Part shown: in pieces, positions 47,349 through 61,100 of the stretch
Position numbering within the stretch: the stretch's first letter is position 1
Layout: each line of letters opens with the position of its first letter
From: Branchiostoma lanceolatum
Lineage: Eukaryota; Chordata; Leptocardii; Amphioxiformes; Branchiostomatidae
Assembly: GCF_035083965.1 (NCBI RefSeq)
Contig: NC_089724.1
Location: 12,890,910-12,954,909 of the forward strand
Direction of reading: 5' to 3'
Length of the DNA: 64,000 nt
Notes under the pieces: model-generated
Databases searched by the model: none
Seen by the model: only the letters and a program-made list of their open reading frames with translations
Told to the model about the DNA's origin: nothing
Program-made: the position numbers and the translations under genes

Positions 47349-48661
47349 CTGCTTGCAGAATACTTATGAAGAATCATCTAGATTGCAATGTATCATAATT
47401 GGTCTTTCTTTTATTCATTTATGCACTCACTCAATCACTCACTATCCGGTTTATCAACTTCTTTTCCCCATCATCTGGGGGTTTGACCTGCTTGCATGCT
47501 GATGGGGGAGCTTGGTGGCCACTCGCCAGGTGCCTCTGTCCTGTGGATTTACATAATGCATCTTGCTTTTATAGAAGTTGAACTGTTCAAATGAAAGGGA
47601 ATGGAAAAGTTAACTTTTAATGGCTTGGAATTATAGTACTTTTTCAACTCCAAAGTGTGCCAATATATTTCCCTAAGCACTGTCATATAGATTTAAGTTA
47701 AGGTAGTAATTCTGCATCATTCAGGACAGGATGTAATGTATCATGCATGGTAAGGGTACGTTTGGTAGGAATATTATCTGAGAACCTATCAATATCCAAA
47801 ACAATCTTATCTGACTACATTTTGTACATGTATTAACTGCTGCTGTGTTAAAAACATTTTTTTTACCCTGTTATTCTTGATAATGTTACCTCAAAGTATT
47901 TCCAGTTTTTTGCAAAGACATTACAGCAACTACTTTTAATACTATTTTGTACCGCTGTGGTGACTAAAGAGCTACCTTTTCTTTAATCATAATAGATAAA
48001 CTATTCTTATAACTCTGAATCCATGTATCAAGTGGACCAACATTGACTCAAACCTGACTAAACTCAATGTATAGTTGTGTGACGTTCAGGGAATATTTAA
48101 AAGCCATCTGGCTACATGACTGGCTCAGAGGTTGGCAAAATCAAATTGAAACTTACTCATTGACCTCAATTTGTATTTTGCCAGCACCTATCTACATAAC
48201 ACCTAACACTAACAGGAGTAGAATTTGTACTGTTATTCCTAACTCTCTAATACTGGTGTTACTTGACATTGTTTCAGCGTATCATCATCTTAAGTTTGAA
48301 CTGATTGATGAGACTGCCTAGAAGTTTGAGAGTTATACAAAAGTTATAGCCTTTGAGCACTTTCAGACATTCATGCACTATTAAATGTTAAGTATTTGAT
48401 TGATTCATTCCATCCAGTAACAATTAGTTTGCAATTTTGTATGTCAAATGTAGGGGTATTGTATATGATATTAACATTTATCACAGATGATTGATCAATA
48501 TAATAGGTATGTAGGTTAGGTCAGGTCTATTCTGATATAGTTCAATGATTGTTATAATTATAATGATCACATTTTAGGGCAAGGAGCACAGATGACCCTA
48601 ATGTGAGATGAATGATGGGTAGATTGAGGATAATACAACAATACTGGTCCCCTTGGATATC

Positions 48662-48685
48662 ATGATGATGATGATGATGATGATG
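48662..48685 (+). repeat. (ATG)n microsatellite
   Basis: Eight consecutive atg triplets; the His-rich minus-strand frame here is an artefact. Confidence 0.95.
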
Positions 48686-49335
48686 GATATCAGGAATATC
48701 AGTTACATCATACATGTTCCTTGAGTGGTAGCAAGTCCTGGTGTGCAATGGTCGAAACCTTACAGCCTGGTCTGGGATGACATCTTGAATAGGTGATAGT
48801 TTACCTGTTATGTCAATCCTTCCACACCAATGTGTGTAAATCTGAATAAATAGATAAATAAATGAATAGATAAATATAAGTCATTCCTAATAATATGAAA
48901 TAAATGTACATTGTAGATAACTTTTCAATTGGATTGCCTTTTGTAAGGCCAGATGCATGAAGGGTTGTTTGTAGCAGTAACACAGCTTAGGATATATGTT
49001 CTACCAACCTGATGAAATTATTTTTGGAAGGATGACATCTTCTTTTCAGGTCCAGGAGACATCTGTGTGACTGCCGTCACGCAATTAATGATCTCTATAG
49101 TACACAACAGCATCACCACAGGAGGATGAACGTTACTTTGCCCTCTGCTGCTAAACTTACCCTGGAGGCAAATTAACATTTGAAGTCCTGACAAGCCATG
49201 GCTGAAATATTGTTCCTATATGTTACACAGCACATCCAGCAGAAATTGAAAGAGAAAAGGTTGTCTAGCTTTGTTGAAATTGATCCAGCCAGTTACTTTA
49301 CATTGTGTATGTTGCAGGGCTCCGTGATATTTTTA

Positions 49336-49371
49336 CTCCGGGAAGGAGGATGGCCTCCTTCTGGGAGTATT
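49336..49371. repeat. Near-perfect hairpin
   Basis: tactccgggaaggagg pairs with cctccttctgggagta around atgg. It lies just left of the longer inverted repeat at 49391 and may be part of the same element. Confidence 0.85.
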
Positions 49372-49390
49372 GGAAATGCTTTTGTTTGCG

Positions 49391-49774
49391 CGTTCGCAGC
49401 TATAACTCACGATCCCGTTGTCGCATTGGTGTGTAACTTGGCATATCGTTTGCCTGGTTCGGCGTGGTGATGCACAATAGCTTTGTTACACCATAACTAC
49501 TTTAAACGTCAATCCAATATGATCGTAATTGCACCCCTATAATTAATGCTATGTCCCACTGCCCTGCCATAGGGACCATGTTATAATCCGTTATGCATGA
49601 CTGGAATACTTCAGGCAGATATGGGGTATAAATCTTCCTTACTTGCTGTGATCGTATAGTCACTGTTACATTGAAAAATAGACAACGTGCATCACCACAC
49701 GCAACCTAGCAAACGATATACCAAGTTACATACCAATGCGGCAACGGGAATTGTGAGTTTTAGCTGCGAACATG
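49391..49774. repeat. Inverted repeat with 86-bp arms
   Basis: Arms 49391-49476 and 49688-49774 are diverged inverses (shared words cgttcgcagct, gtaacttgg, atatcgtttgc, gtggtgatgcac). The 211-bp spacer is unassigned. Likely an old foldback element. Confidence 0.75.
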
Positions 49775-50502
49775 TGCAGAGTGACCTCCAGTCTGTGTAT
49801 TAAGTATGCCGTGTCCACTCGCAACTCGCATACAGTATGTGCGCACGGGACGGACGATGCACTTTTACGCACAGTGTGAAAATGGCAAATCTCTGGACCT
49901 TCAAACTTACCACACTTGTAGTTTATAATACGGAGGCTGTGACAATGTAAAAAGTTTACGCAGGGGATGAAAGATTGTTGAGAAATATCTCTCAGAAAAG
50001 TGCGCGCGCCAGTGTCACTTCCGGGTTGTTAGATCCGGTGACCTTTGACCTTCGTGAAATGTTACGATAATATAAATTAGCTTTTTTTATTGCAAATAGC
50101 TTGATAGCTATAGATCAGGCCGGCCTGCAATAAATTGTGGAAAGAGGATTTACTGCATATTTGTGATATCTGATACATCTTAGTTGTAAGGCTGAATGGT
50201 TCGTTGATAATTGAAAAGGGGCCATCTAGATCTAACTTTGTGACTTTTCCCGGAATTTCTAGATCCCATCTGTGCCATGCTGTAAAAACATACTTTTCAG
50301 CAGGTTGACCACTCCTTTATTGAAAGAAGAAGATAAACAAACACTTTTTCTTTACTTGCTCTAAAACACTACTTGGACTGTGCAGAGATGCAATTTGTGT
50401 GGGTCAATACTTGTACATACTATAAATACTTCACGGAGAATTGTGTCCTACGGACTCTTGTTGGTATTAGAGCTATCCGATACAGGTCTGAAGTGATGCA
50501 TA

Positions 50503-50658
50503 TGTCACAGTAGAGATTGGAATTCAGAACAATTGCAGTTTGTCCAAGGACAAATCAGAATCCTACTAGGAATCAGGATGTGTCCTAGGACAATCTACTA
50601 TTCTATAGGACAGATTGGAATTCCGCAATTATCCTGAATTCCAATCTCTTACTGTGAC
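50503..50658. mobile_element. MITE with gtcacagtagagattgg ends
   Basis: The left end tgtcacagtagagattggaa and the right end ttccaatctcttactgtgac are inverse with a one-base difference. The interior keeps pairing (aattcagaacaattgc with gcaattatcctgaatt). gcata flanks both sides (50498-50502 and 50659-50663), which may be a short target duplication or chance. Confidence 0.7.
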
Positions 50659-52068
50659 GCATACATGTACGTAGTAGCAAGCACAGTGGGTACAGCTCAC
50701 TCTCACATAAACAAGAAGAAAGTACTCCTGGCAGACGGGAAGAAGCAATCATTCTACAGCTTTCCAAGACATGTTCCTAAACAAAAAAGGACAACAACAA
50801 CATTTGTCCAAGAATATGTCAATTTACTATTTGATATGTATTTAACATATTTTACTGAGGTAAAACCAGTGTTATTATTTCCTTGGTTTTTGCATGTTTT
50901 TGAATGAAGATTATCGAGGAATAGAAACCACCCCAAGAGGGGCACTCGTCACCATCCAAAGTCATCATGTTTATGTCCTTAATTGATTTGAAAGTATCAC
51001 TTGACTGTCACCAGCGTCAAGGATCTGAGGATGCTTGTCGCAGAAATTTTGGTAGTTAAATCTCTGACCTTCATTTAACTTTCATTCAAACAAAGTTAAG
51101 AATTTGTTAGTCATTATTAGATCTTAACTTCTGTGGAAAATTTCCAGGCAAGCTTATCAAAATCTTTGCCCTTGTAGACAAAGGAGTTGATGTATTCTGC
51201 ACCCTTTGATGTGTTGTTTGATGAGTTTTCTACTCAAGAACAGATCAAAGTTGTTTTCTTAAGCATGTTTGACTATTCTCTTTGACTGAGGTCCTTTCAG
51301 CATTTCGAGATTGATTCTTAGTGATTTATGCATCTTCACAATGCCTCTGGCCCCAGGCATTGAGGCGGAGGGACTAAGCATCTGAAATAAACTTGAAACA
51401 TTCTGTTGCACATTGTTTATAACTTTGTTAATGAATATTATTTTTGTGTGATACAACATACTGAAAGTGCAAAGTTTATGAATTGTGTAGAATACAGTCA
51501 TATGACATTTTGAATGCTCAAAAATTCATACAATAAGAGAGACTCAGTGTAAAGCTTCTTTTTCATGTGCTGTTGGTGAGGTGTTGTAGAATCAGCATTT
51601 CACAGTTCTTTCTCGATTTGTACGGTATTGAGAATTATAACTAATGTTGCTCTAAATCTTAGAGCTTATTGTAAGAATTTTCAAATATCTCATAGTCTTG
51701 TGTTGGTCTGATAAAGGAATTAGACTCAAGGCTGATGTTTCATTAGAGGAGGAGTTCAGGGTTTTGCGACTTCAGTAGGAAAAGTGTTTATCACTGATAA
51801 GTGAAAGAAGATTAGCAGGCCTTTAACAGGACAAAACCCACTCTGTAGCAGGTTAGGCATGGGATTTTTTCTTTGTGTTTGTTAAGCCAAGTATGCATGA
51901 TGGACCTGTGTGTTGTGAAAGGCCTTACTTGGAGCTGTTATGTACTAGTTCCAATGGTTTTATTGCCCTGTCAGACAGGTGGAAGAATATGATAATGTTT
52001 GTTAGTCTGGCAGGATATTGGGGCCAAGAGGGGGATGGAGAAAGAAAACTGGAGGATTTGTGTGTGCT

Positions 52069-52096
52069 GTGTGTGTGTGTGTGGGGGGGGGGGGGG
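52069..52096 (+). repeat. GT run followed by a run of G
   Basis: tgtgtgtgtgtgtg followed by 14 G. Prone to length error in sequencing. Confidence 0.9.
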
Positions 52097-55000
52097 TGAC
52101 ATACCTTTGACTAGATATTTGGTGATTATACATAAATGTTCACCTCTCTTTTACCTGGTAAACAGACCAGCCACACAATTGCTACAGATATATGTACAAA
52201 TGATGTGCATGTATGATGTATGACGAGACAGCTTGGGAAAGATTTCTCTTCCTTACAACTAAAACAAATCAAGTTAATTTTTGCAATGTTACTGAAAAAC
52301 CGTCAGCTTCTGCATTTTACAATAGATCTGGAAATACAGTTCAGTCATGCAGTGCAGAAATACATTGTACTCCCCCGTGGTTGTTGCTTTTGGGGGTGCG
52401 GCACATCAAAGCTTGTTGTGGGTTAACAGATGAATGGCTACACTGGGAAAAGGAACAACCATCAAAGGCACCAATGACGTCAAGAAGCTGTGCCTGCCTT
52501 TTTACCAAGTTGTTTCAAATTGAAGATCAAATGAACTGGTGTTTTGCCTTTGAAATGTTGGCATATCTACGTACATGTGCAAGTAAGGCTGCTTTGTACT
52601 CTTGGTGTCAAACACAGGATGGCAAGGAAGAAGGCTAAATGGTTAGGTTACCAAAAGATACTTTTTGCATTAAATCTGTTCAAATTTGATTCCGTAAAAC
52701 TGTGTTATCATCAGTGACAGTAGCAGTAATGTTAGGGTTGATATAGCTGTGCATATTGCTGGAAGGTCCTTCAGTACCATGGACAGCAGTGCTCTTGGGA
52801 GTCAGATGTTTTGAAGTGACAGTCCAGGAAGGATTTTTGAAAGAAAAAAAAAACGTGTGAACATATAAGTTTAAAAAATTTATACCATTTTTGAAAGGGA
52901 TATCAAAGAAAATAACAGGTATATGCTGAATGTCTGAAAACAAGATACATGTACATGGACCTTGTGACCTGGAAAAGATGTGGACCAATGTTTATATCTA
53001 TAAGTATAACATTTCTAGTCAGGTAACACAGTTTTCGTGGAAACAAGCATATGTTGTGTCAGCCTCAGATAAGATTCAATTACTGTACTGATGAAAAGTA
53101 ATTGCGCTGTGGGATTGACATTAAAAGAAGCAAAAATTGCAGGAAAAGCTTCATGCAATGACAACATACAAAATACAAATCTCAGGCAAAGATGCATGGA
53201 ATTGTTGACCTGGAATACTTTGGACTATCATATCTATCTTGATGACATTTACTGGTCCAGGAGTGCAAAGCAATTTTCCTGAAAATAATGCTAGATCCAT
53301 TTGAAACAAGAAAACAAACTTGTGAGGTACACAAAGCACCTCACAAGGAATACAATGTATTTCCAGAAGCTGGTCAGCTCAGCAGGAATGCCATGCAGCA
53401 CTACAGGCAGTATCAGATATCTGGTAGCAAAACATTGTCTATTGGTAGAATAACCCAGGACAACATTCATCACCTGATGTTTTGCAATGATGTAAATGCT
53501 ATAAATGCTTTGGTTTCCCTGAAAGTGTTATTCAGCACCAAGGACAGTAACAGCGGTATCGTGTTTATCCTTATTCTTCCCTTTATATGGCCATGCTGAT
53601 ATCTTTGAATCAGGACAGTGAGGGGCTGGTGGTGGCCCTGACCTTTTAGGATACCACGCCATTAGCATGTAAAACATTGTATAAATTCATGAGTTTTTTA
53701 TTCAGGATATCATCTCTGACATTTCTGGCACCTCACTCAGGCTAAGTCAACTCTTCTTCCAGGATGTTAGTGTTCTGTTATTCCAGGATGTGGCAAAAAA
53801 AATCCCCCCTCCAAAAATGCTCTACTACACTATGCATGTATCGGACATTCATTACTGTTGTTACCTTGTTGTAGTACAAAGTTGTCTTTTAATCCACTTG
53901 ATGAATAGTTCCTGTCTATGTTGCTGAATTTCTGGGATTACCATGTAGTAATGGGGGATTTCCACCCGAGCCAGTTGGTCTGGACTGGGCACAAGATCAT
54001 CCTGATTAACGGCTGCACATGTACATGCTTGTCAAGCACTCCAATATCCACCTTCCCTTGGCGCTGTAAACCCAGCCTACCTATTAAAGGTAAAGCCAAC
54101 TTGTTTTAACTACGCCACCAGTCTCGTCAATTTTAACAGCACAAGATAAAGAGGCCCTTTCCTACCCAGGGCTATTTCCTCATGGTATAATTGATGTAGG
54201 AGTTAAATTGCAGTCTGGGAAACAAGTGGTTGCCCTTTTGTGCCACATTGGTGGATGTATTTTGGGCTATGAAGTTGCAACGTCTGCAGCCTTGGTATGT
54301 TATTGTGGCAAGGAAAAATGAGTCTGTAATGCTGTATAATTATATATGTATTATGTCAGCGTAGCACATTTGGGCGGCATCCAATATGTTTGTACCTCTG
54401 CCATCGTAAAAAAAACTCCAGACCTCTACCTTCTGTAAAAAAAAACCTGTTGATTCTCCCAGGGGTTCTTGCAGAAAGCAGAAAAATATGATATTTTCTT
54501 GCCAGGAATCTTTTAACAGTACTGAACAAATTGGCATCTATACCATGGATAATGCAAAATTACTTGACATGCCACATTGCACGAAGTCAAAACAGATGGT
54601 CATTACAAGTGCTTTCTTTAAGCCCTAAACTAATCTCGCTGATTAAAAAAGTCTACAAATTAATTTGGACAAAATCAAATTTTGTCAAGAGTAATTTCAA
54701 GTGAGCTTCTGATCTTACTCAAATGATGATATAAACTATAGGTAATCTTTCCAATTCAAACTGTTCATGCACTGCATTTTAATCTCATGATATTGCAATG
54801 TCAGCTACACCAATGTGACGCAGTTGACTCGACATTAATTAGATAAAAATCCACAGCATCACAAGTCCCTACGTCATGATGCTCTCATGAAGAGTCACAT
54901 GGAGCATGGGGTAAAGATATGCAGCACGACAGTGGAGGAAACTTGATTATGGGAGTATCCAAGGACAGCAGTGCAGTGAATATTTGTCCCAATACAAGGT

Positions 55001-57719
55001 TACCAGATAGATTCTGTAATAACAGTACATTGTAGGTGGAAGAAATTCCCTTGTTTTACATACCTGTTACTTCGACAATATTTTGGTACCTTGGTACATG
55101 GATACTGCTGTAGCCTAAGACCTGTTCGATGTATCTCAAAACAGTGCTGCTCCAGAGCACAATATGCATACCAAAAATGAGGAGTGGAAAATGTCTCAGG
55201 ATAGGGAGTTCTTATTCAATCACTTGCATTAAAATATTTCAAGGTATGATGAGGTCCCATAAACACCATGAGATGAATAAAAGAAAGAAGGAAGGAAATA
55301 GTCACAATAGAAGAAGAAAATGCTGCCGTACATGTAGGATGGGACTGAGAGTCAGAGGTTATTAGACATCCTGAGGGGTAAGTGCTTTATCTACATCAAA
55401 GATACCACAATGGATACTTGTAATATCGGGGGAAGCCTGATAGCGGATGTGGCTGCAACAGGTTGACGTCAATAGCATAACTTGACTGCTCTCCTGGGAA
55501 AGTTCCTTACATTATGCATCAATGTACATGCTGTGTCCTCGTGGCAGTCTCTCCCAAACAGTCCTTGTTGCCCATGGCCAGTAAAGAGGCATTAGTAAGT
55601 GTATAATCCTTGCAGTGTGTTAGGGAGGTTTGCAACCTGGACTGGTATAACAGTTGTGCATGAGAAACCTTGCACTGTCCCCAACATTGCAGGTAGTGCG
55701 GGAAAACTGTACATGTGTAGCCTGCCCTCTTTGATAACTGCCATGGATCCTTTCTGATAGCCATTGTTTGGCTGGGTTTTTGAGATATAGTGGCACTGTC
55801 TATGAAAAAAACCCTACCGTACCTAGGCCTGTATCATCTGGGTTGATCAAGTGGGCCTCGTTTCTGCTTGTTATGCAGAGTTGGCTTCCTACAGTATAAG
55901 AAATTGTATTACTATGGCATACATTGTACCACAAGGCTGTGTTCGTCATAATATGTAGCGTCATTCCAAACATTGACGTAAGCCAGATGGGCTGGAGACC
56001 TGAAAGTAGGCAGTTACATTTGATTCTGATGGCAAAGATGCCAGAAGTACATGTAGAACCACATTGGAAGAAATGTTATTTCCTTATGGGATCCAATATG
56101 ACATACTGCTAATGGGATACTCTACTTTGCAGGGATAGAACTATTACTGTAGATCAAATCCAGGATTGCACTTTGTACGTCAACCTCAAATGTGTTCATA
56201 TGTAGGGTATGGTCGAGAGCCAGGGATGGCACATTTTTCAAGTTGCCCTTTGCTTTCTCACTTGCTCTCACATCAATATCCATTCCTGTGAGGCTTTAAG
56301 GCTGACCAAAAGCTACCAAGTCAATTATTACACTTTTGTCATTGTACATTAAGGTTTGCATAGTACTACTTGCATCAAGTTTGCTGGATTGTTTTCTACC
56401 AAATAAAGGTATTTACAGTAACACTACGCTATGGAAATCTTGTTTTGAGTAGAAATTTGCAGCTGTGAAAGCAATTTCTTCTCAACCTGTCAGCTGTAAG
56501 ACAAGATTGAAGGAATGATGTGAAGTTAAGGAGCTCAGAAGCTCTGTTCAACATTTATCAAACTGAATTATATTCACTTCAAAAAGGATTGAAAATAAAC
56601 TGTCATGGGCTGGAAAACTGGTCCTGATTTATTCTGTAAGCTAAAGGACTGTGAGTGGAAAGTAAACTCAAATCTGTCTTCAAAGTTTTTAATGGTGTGC
56701 CATTTGTTAGGTGTGGGAGTGCAATGTGCCCCATAAAGCACTGAAGCCCTTGCCTTTATCTATTATTAGATAGACTGTGCTACTGGCAGTGTGCAACTCA
56801 AATTACAATCAATGCTCAACATCAATAACCTACGGTATATGCGGTCTCCCAGACCCTTCCAAGAAGTTCATCACAGTGTTAGCATCAATAAAATTTGCCA
56901 CTGTAGATCCAAGTAATCAGACAGAATGATTGCGCTGCTAGATCATGATTTCAGCCTTATTGAATATTGGTCGTGGAGTCGATTGAGTTGGATAGGAACA
57001 CTTGGCACGGCAATCAAAAACTTCTTTCTCCTCCTGAGAACATCACATTTTGCAGACAAATCAATGACGTCTACATACGTACCATAGTAATATGAGTATG
57101 TCGTTTGGATATCAATAATAGTACGTCAGAGTCTCCAGCATGGCTAAGTAACAACATTACTAATTTAAAGTAAAGATATAGTTATGTAACTGAATGTTGG
57201 TTTAAAAATCAGCAATAAAATGAATTGGATTAAGTAGTGTACTTTAATCTATTAGAACACTCCCACCCCTCCAATTGGTCAAGTCCCTTGTACAATGTAC
57301 ATAACAACATTTTCTGTACTTGTACAATGTGTAGTTTTTATTTTTCTATATCATTGACACTCGTTATAGATCAGTATTTCTGCCCTACAGTCAGTTTTGT
57401 TTTGTTCTGATGTGTTGTTAAAGGAGTTACTAATTTGGGTAGACTTGATCGCTCAGCCCCAGTTTAAGCATCTGACACTGACGAATGAGGTAGTATAACC
57501 AGGCAGCCTAGCAGAAGATAGATTGGTCAGATGAGTCCTCAGTGACGCAGACTGTAGTCAATCCCATTCAATTCCAGCTTTATGTAATCTGAAACTGCTG
57601 ATGACGATACTCTGTCGACTGCATGATGGCAACAAGGCTGTTGTTCATGTAAAAAAACTGTTGGGTCTAATCTGAAAGTAAGTCTTTTGTCATAAAGTGT
57701 TTCAAAGACGCCTTACAAC

Positions 57720-58150
57720 ATTAAATCCAAAACTAGATCTCATACCTTTGCCAAATTGTGTTAACCTTCTCGGGTGACATATCATAAATGTTTCTCATTA
57801 ATCATGCAAATAAGGTCATCATTTGCATGAATTGTATTCAGTTGATCATCTTCTCTAACCAAATAACACAATTTGTTCAAACTTCAAAGTATGATTCTAT
57901 GAAAGTCTTGTCTTAGCAGAGAAGGCTATTGTACTTTGTAGTATCTCTTCATGAATTATGTAAAATTCTAAGTAATTTGCATAATTTATGTCTAATGATA
58001 TCCATATTGACGTACCTTCCAAATGCTGTAAGAATGAAATGCCCATCATATACCATCATGGAATTATAGTACATTTACATTTGTATCTTCTCATAAATTA
58101 TGCAAATTAGGTCTTCACAACATAACCTTCTTGGTGAAGGTGGTAAGAAC
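57720..58150. repeat. AT-rich repeat resembling the 264-bp unit of copy A intron 5
   Basis: Words such as catgcaaataaggtc, ttatgcaaattaggtc and taatttgcataattta recur at intervals, as they do at 4059-4600. The resemblance is to word usage and order, not a verified alignment. Confidence 0.35.
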
Positions 58151-61100
58151 TTGTTCCTTGTGTCCTTTTGTTTGACAGGACCAAATTAAATTTGGTGATG
58201 ACAAAAGATTCCAAATCCATAAGTCCATAAGTGGACTGGACTTACCTCTTGGAGCTTCTTCCTTCTAGATTCCGCTTCAGCATTCTCTTCTAGATGAGGA
58301 GATCTTGATGTTGTTGTATGCTTCATTCTTTTGTCTCCATGTGTCCTTGTTCCATCTCTTCATCATAATGTTTTATTTCCTTCCTCTCTTGTTTCATCCC
58401 TCATATTTTGCCTGCCTTATTGCAGGTCTTCATTCATGCATCTTTTCATCTATCCATTCCTCCTTTTCTTTATGAATTTGCTATAAATCCACCAGTCTAT
58501 TAATCTTACTATCATTTTTACATCATTTTATTTTTGCTTTCAGGTGCTTGTCATCTTTTCAACTTTTTAGATGCTTAGCCATTACCATATGCACTAGTAC
58601 TGTTAGTCAGCAGGCAAGTAAGGTCTTGCCATTCTTCCTCCCTGGATATTAGAAACAGATTCTCTTTTCACTTCAGCACTAAGGACAGGGCTGCTGAAAG
58701 AACAAAGTTTTGATACAGATGATGATAAATCACATTTTTAGTGTGGAATTACATTGATTTGTATCCTGTTTCACTACACCCTTAACATGTATGACGGATG
58801 TGCCATACATTTTGTATATAAGGTGTTTTAGAGCATGCAGATTCAGACATGTACATGTAGAATTGTGGTCACAGCTGTCTGCTATTCCTGGCATTTCCTC
58901 AGGATGATACCACATGTATGCACATAGCCTTGCATAAAAGCTGTAACAGAAACTTCATGAAAGATTGATATTGCACTCAATGTTTTTTTCCAGTTTAATG
59001 TGCATTTATTCTTTATATTTTGAGTCCAAAGTATTGCCAATGGGTGTTTCCTCACCATCAAAGTTACACAATGTAAATATGCATGAACTTTAGCCTCAAA
59101 GTTACCAGTTCATGGTGCATTTAAGCTATATACGTATGTCAGAATTTTGAAATCTGAGGAAAAAGCTGTTTGTTTTGGTCCTTTTATAAGCCATAAGCTT
59201 CACAGGTAGGTTGTAACCTTTTCATAGACAGCGAAATTCTGTTGGCATCAAGTATGTTTTAGTAGCTATGTGTATGTCAGGTAATAGAATATTTTTTCTT
59301 CCTTCTTCATCTGCAACAACGGGTGGCATTTCCTTGACTGTTGCCAGGATAGATAACAGTTCCAGCCAGTTAACATTGGAATTGGTCCCACTTTATGCAT
59401 GACTGATTGTGATGAAGATGATGATGTAGTCTTATCACCTGATGGTTCAATCTACCTGCTGGTGCTCAAACAGCAAAACCATCAGTGTTTGACCTTTGTA
59501 CAAGATTGTCTGCTCTATGATCAAACATTGAACAGTGTGCGGTGGTTATGAGTTACAGCAGCAGCTGTAGTTTCCGCAGTGCAACCCTCTGGGGTGACAT
59601 GTTGTATGGTGATTAGTGAGGTGGATTGATCGAGAATTCATTATTGCTGTTCTTGCCTGGCTGGTTGCTGCATCAGCCATTACTCTTCCTTGTGTCCTGG
59701 TGAGGTTACCACAGATCATGGCTTTGTAAGACATGAGGGCAAGGAGAGCAGTTTGGTAATAGACCCATGTCTAGTATGGTTAGCCATAAGCACATCCCCT
59801 GCATCCCTTTACCTCTCAATTGCTATTATGTATTAGGTGATGCAAGAGTTCTGTATCGTCTTCTGTGAGACTTTAACAGATGGGGCCTCTGTGGGGATTA
59901 GTTCTGCAGTGGTACTATATTCTGCCATACCATGGTGGAGACACAATGTCTGCTGTTTCTATTTGTCCATGCATTTTCATGACAATGTTATGCACACCTG
60001 TCTCTATGATAAACTTAAATGGAAGCAGTCTGGTTGGGAGTTACATTTATGACCGCCATTGACTTCCATTCTGTTGATATTATGTAGCTTTTCACTTCAT
60101 GTAAAGCTATTGATATTGAAAAATCCAGTGTGGTGTAGTTGACCAAATAGTGTCTTCAGTTGTCATTATCAGTTGTAGTGTGCGATTCGTCTTCATTGCT
60201 GTTGAATTGATCGAACCATCTTCAGCATATGGAATGCAGTTAATCTCAATCTTTCCCCAACTTGTGAGAAGCAATAAAGGGACCATCTTCTTTTTGTTTT
60301 ATTAAACTTGCTCTATAATGTTACATGATAAAGTCACTAAAGATTAGATGTAGGAACTTTATCATAATGGCATTTGCTACCCTGCTGTTGTGAGCAGTTA
60401 GCAGCTTTGCCTAGATGGGTATTATACACATTACAGTTCTCTTAGAGTGAAGACCTTGTTAGCCTCTGTGAAAGGCTTTTGGTTACAGGGATTCAGTACT
60501 TCATTGTCAATGTCAGTAGAGCTTCTCTATATAGCCAGTCTACCAAAAAAAAGTATGACAAAATAGCAAAACTGAAAGTTTCTGCCTGAATGAAATACAC
60601 ATGTCAAGTACATGACTGTACATCTTCTCCCAGTAGAATAAATAATGTAGCCAAAGTACATGTAGCATTATCATAAGGCATGTGAATTCTTACCGACAGT
60701 AACAAAACTGCCCCTGATATTATAATCATGGTAATAATTGGGGACCTTGCACAACAGGAGCATGATCCGGTTTGACCACAAAGATCTTAGAAGAAAAGGA
60801 ACGTTACGTGATCAAGACCTGTTACACACTGATATGATGATGCATTACATTACATGCAGATAATCCCTGCTTTGCAACTGGCTAGTAGTCAGGAATCTGT
60901 TAAAACCTGTCTAGTCTGGAAGTCTTAGATATTAAGTCCATAACTGAGGTCATTCCAGGTCAAATACTATTTGAGCAAGTTGGATAGGACTGATTAATTA
61001 GTTTCACGCGCTAGGAAAAATGCATTTTGATGGGTTTGGAGTTAGTCGCTGTGATAAGCTACATGTATGTTGAACAACTTAGGTACAAATTCTCCAGCTT

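Noticed and set aside
51259..51501. Minus-strand frame after a good acceptor (MLSPSASMPGARGIVKMHKS)
   Set aside because: The acceptor is attractive but the frame ends without a donor and nothing upstream joins it, so it is too weak to list as an exon.
52680..52988. Minus-strand frame with SNMHSYINPNITATVTDDNT
   Set aside because: It is followed by acag|tttt and not by a GT donor, and has no partner exon.
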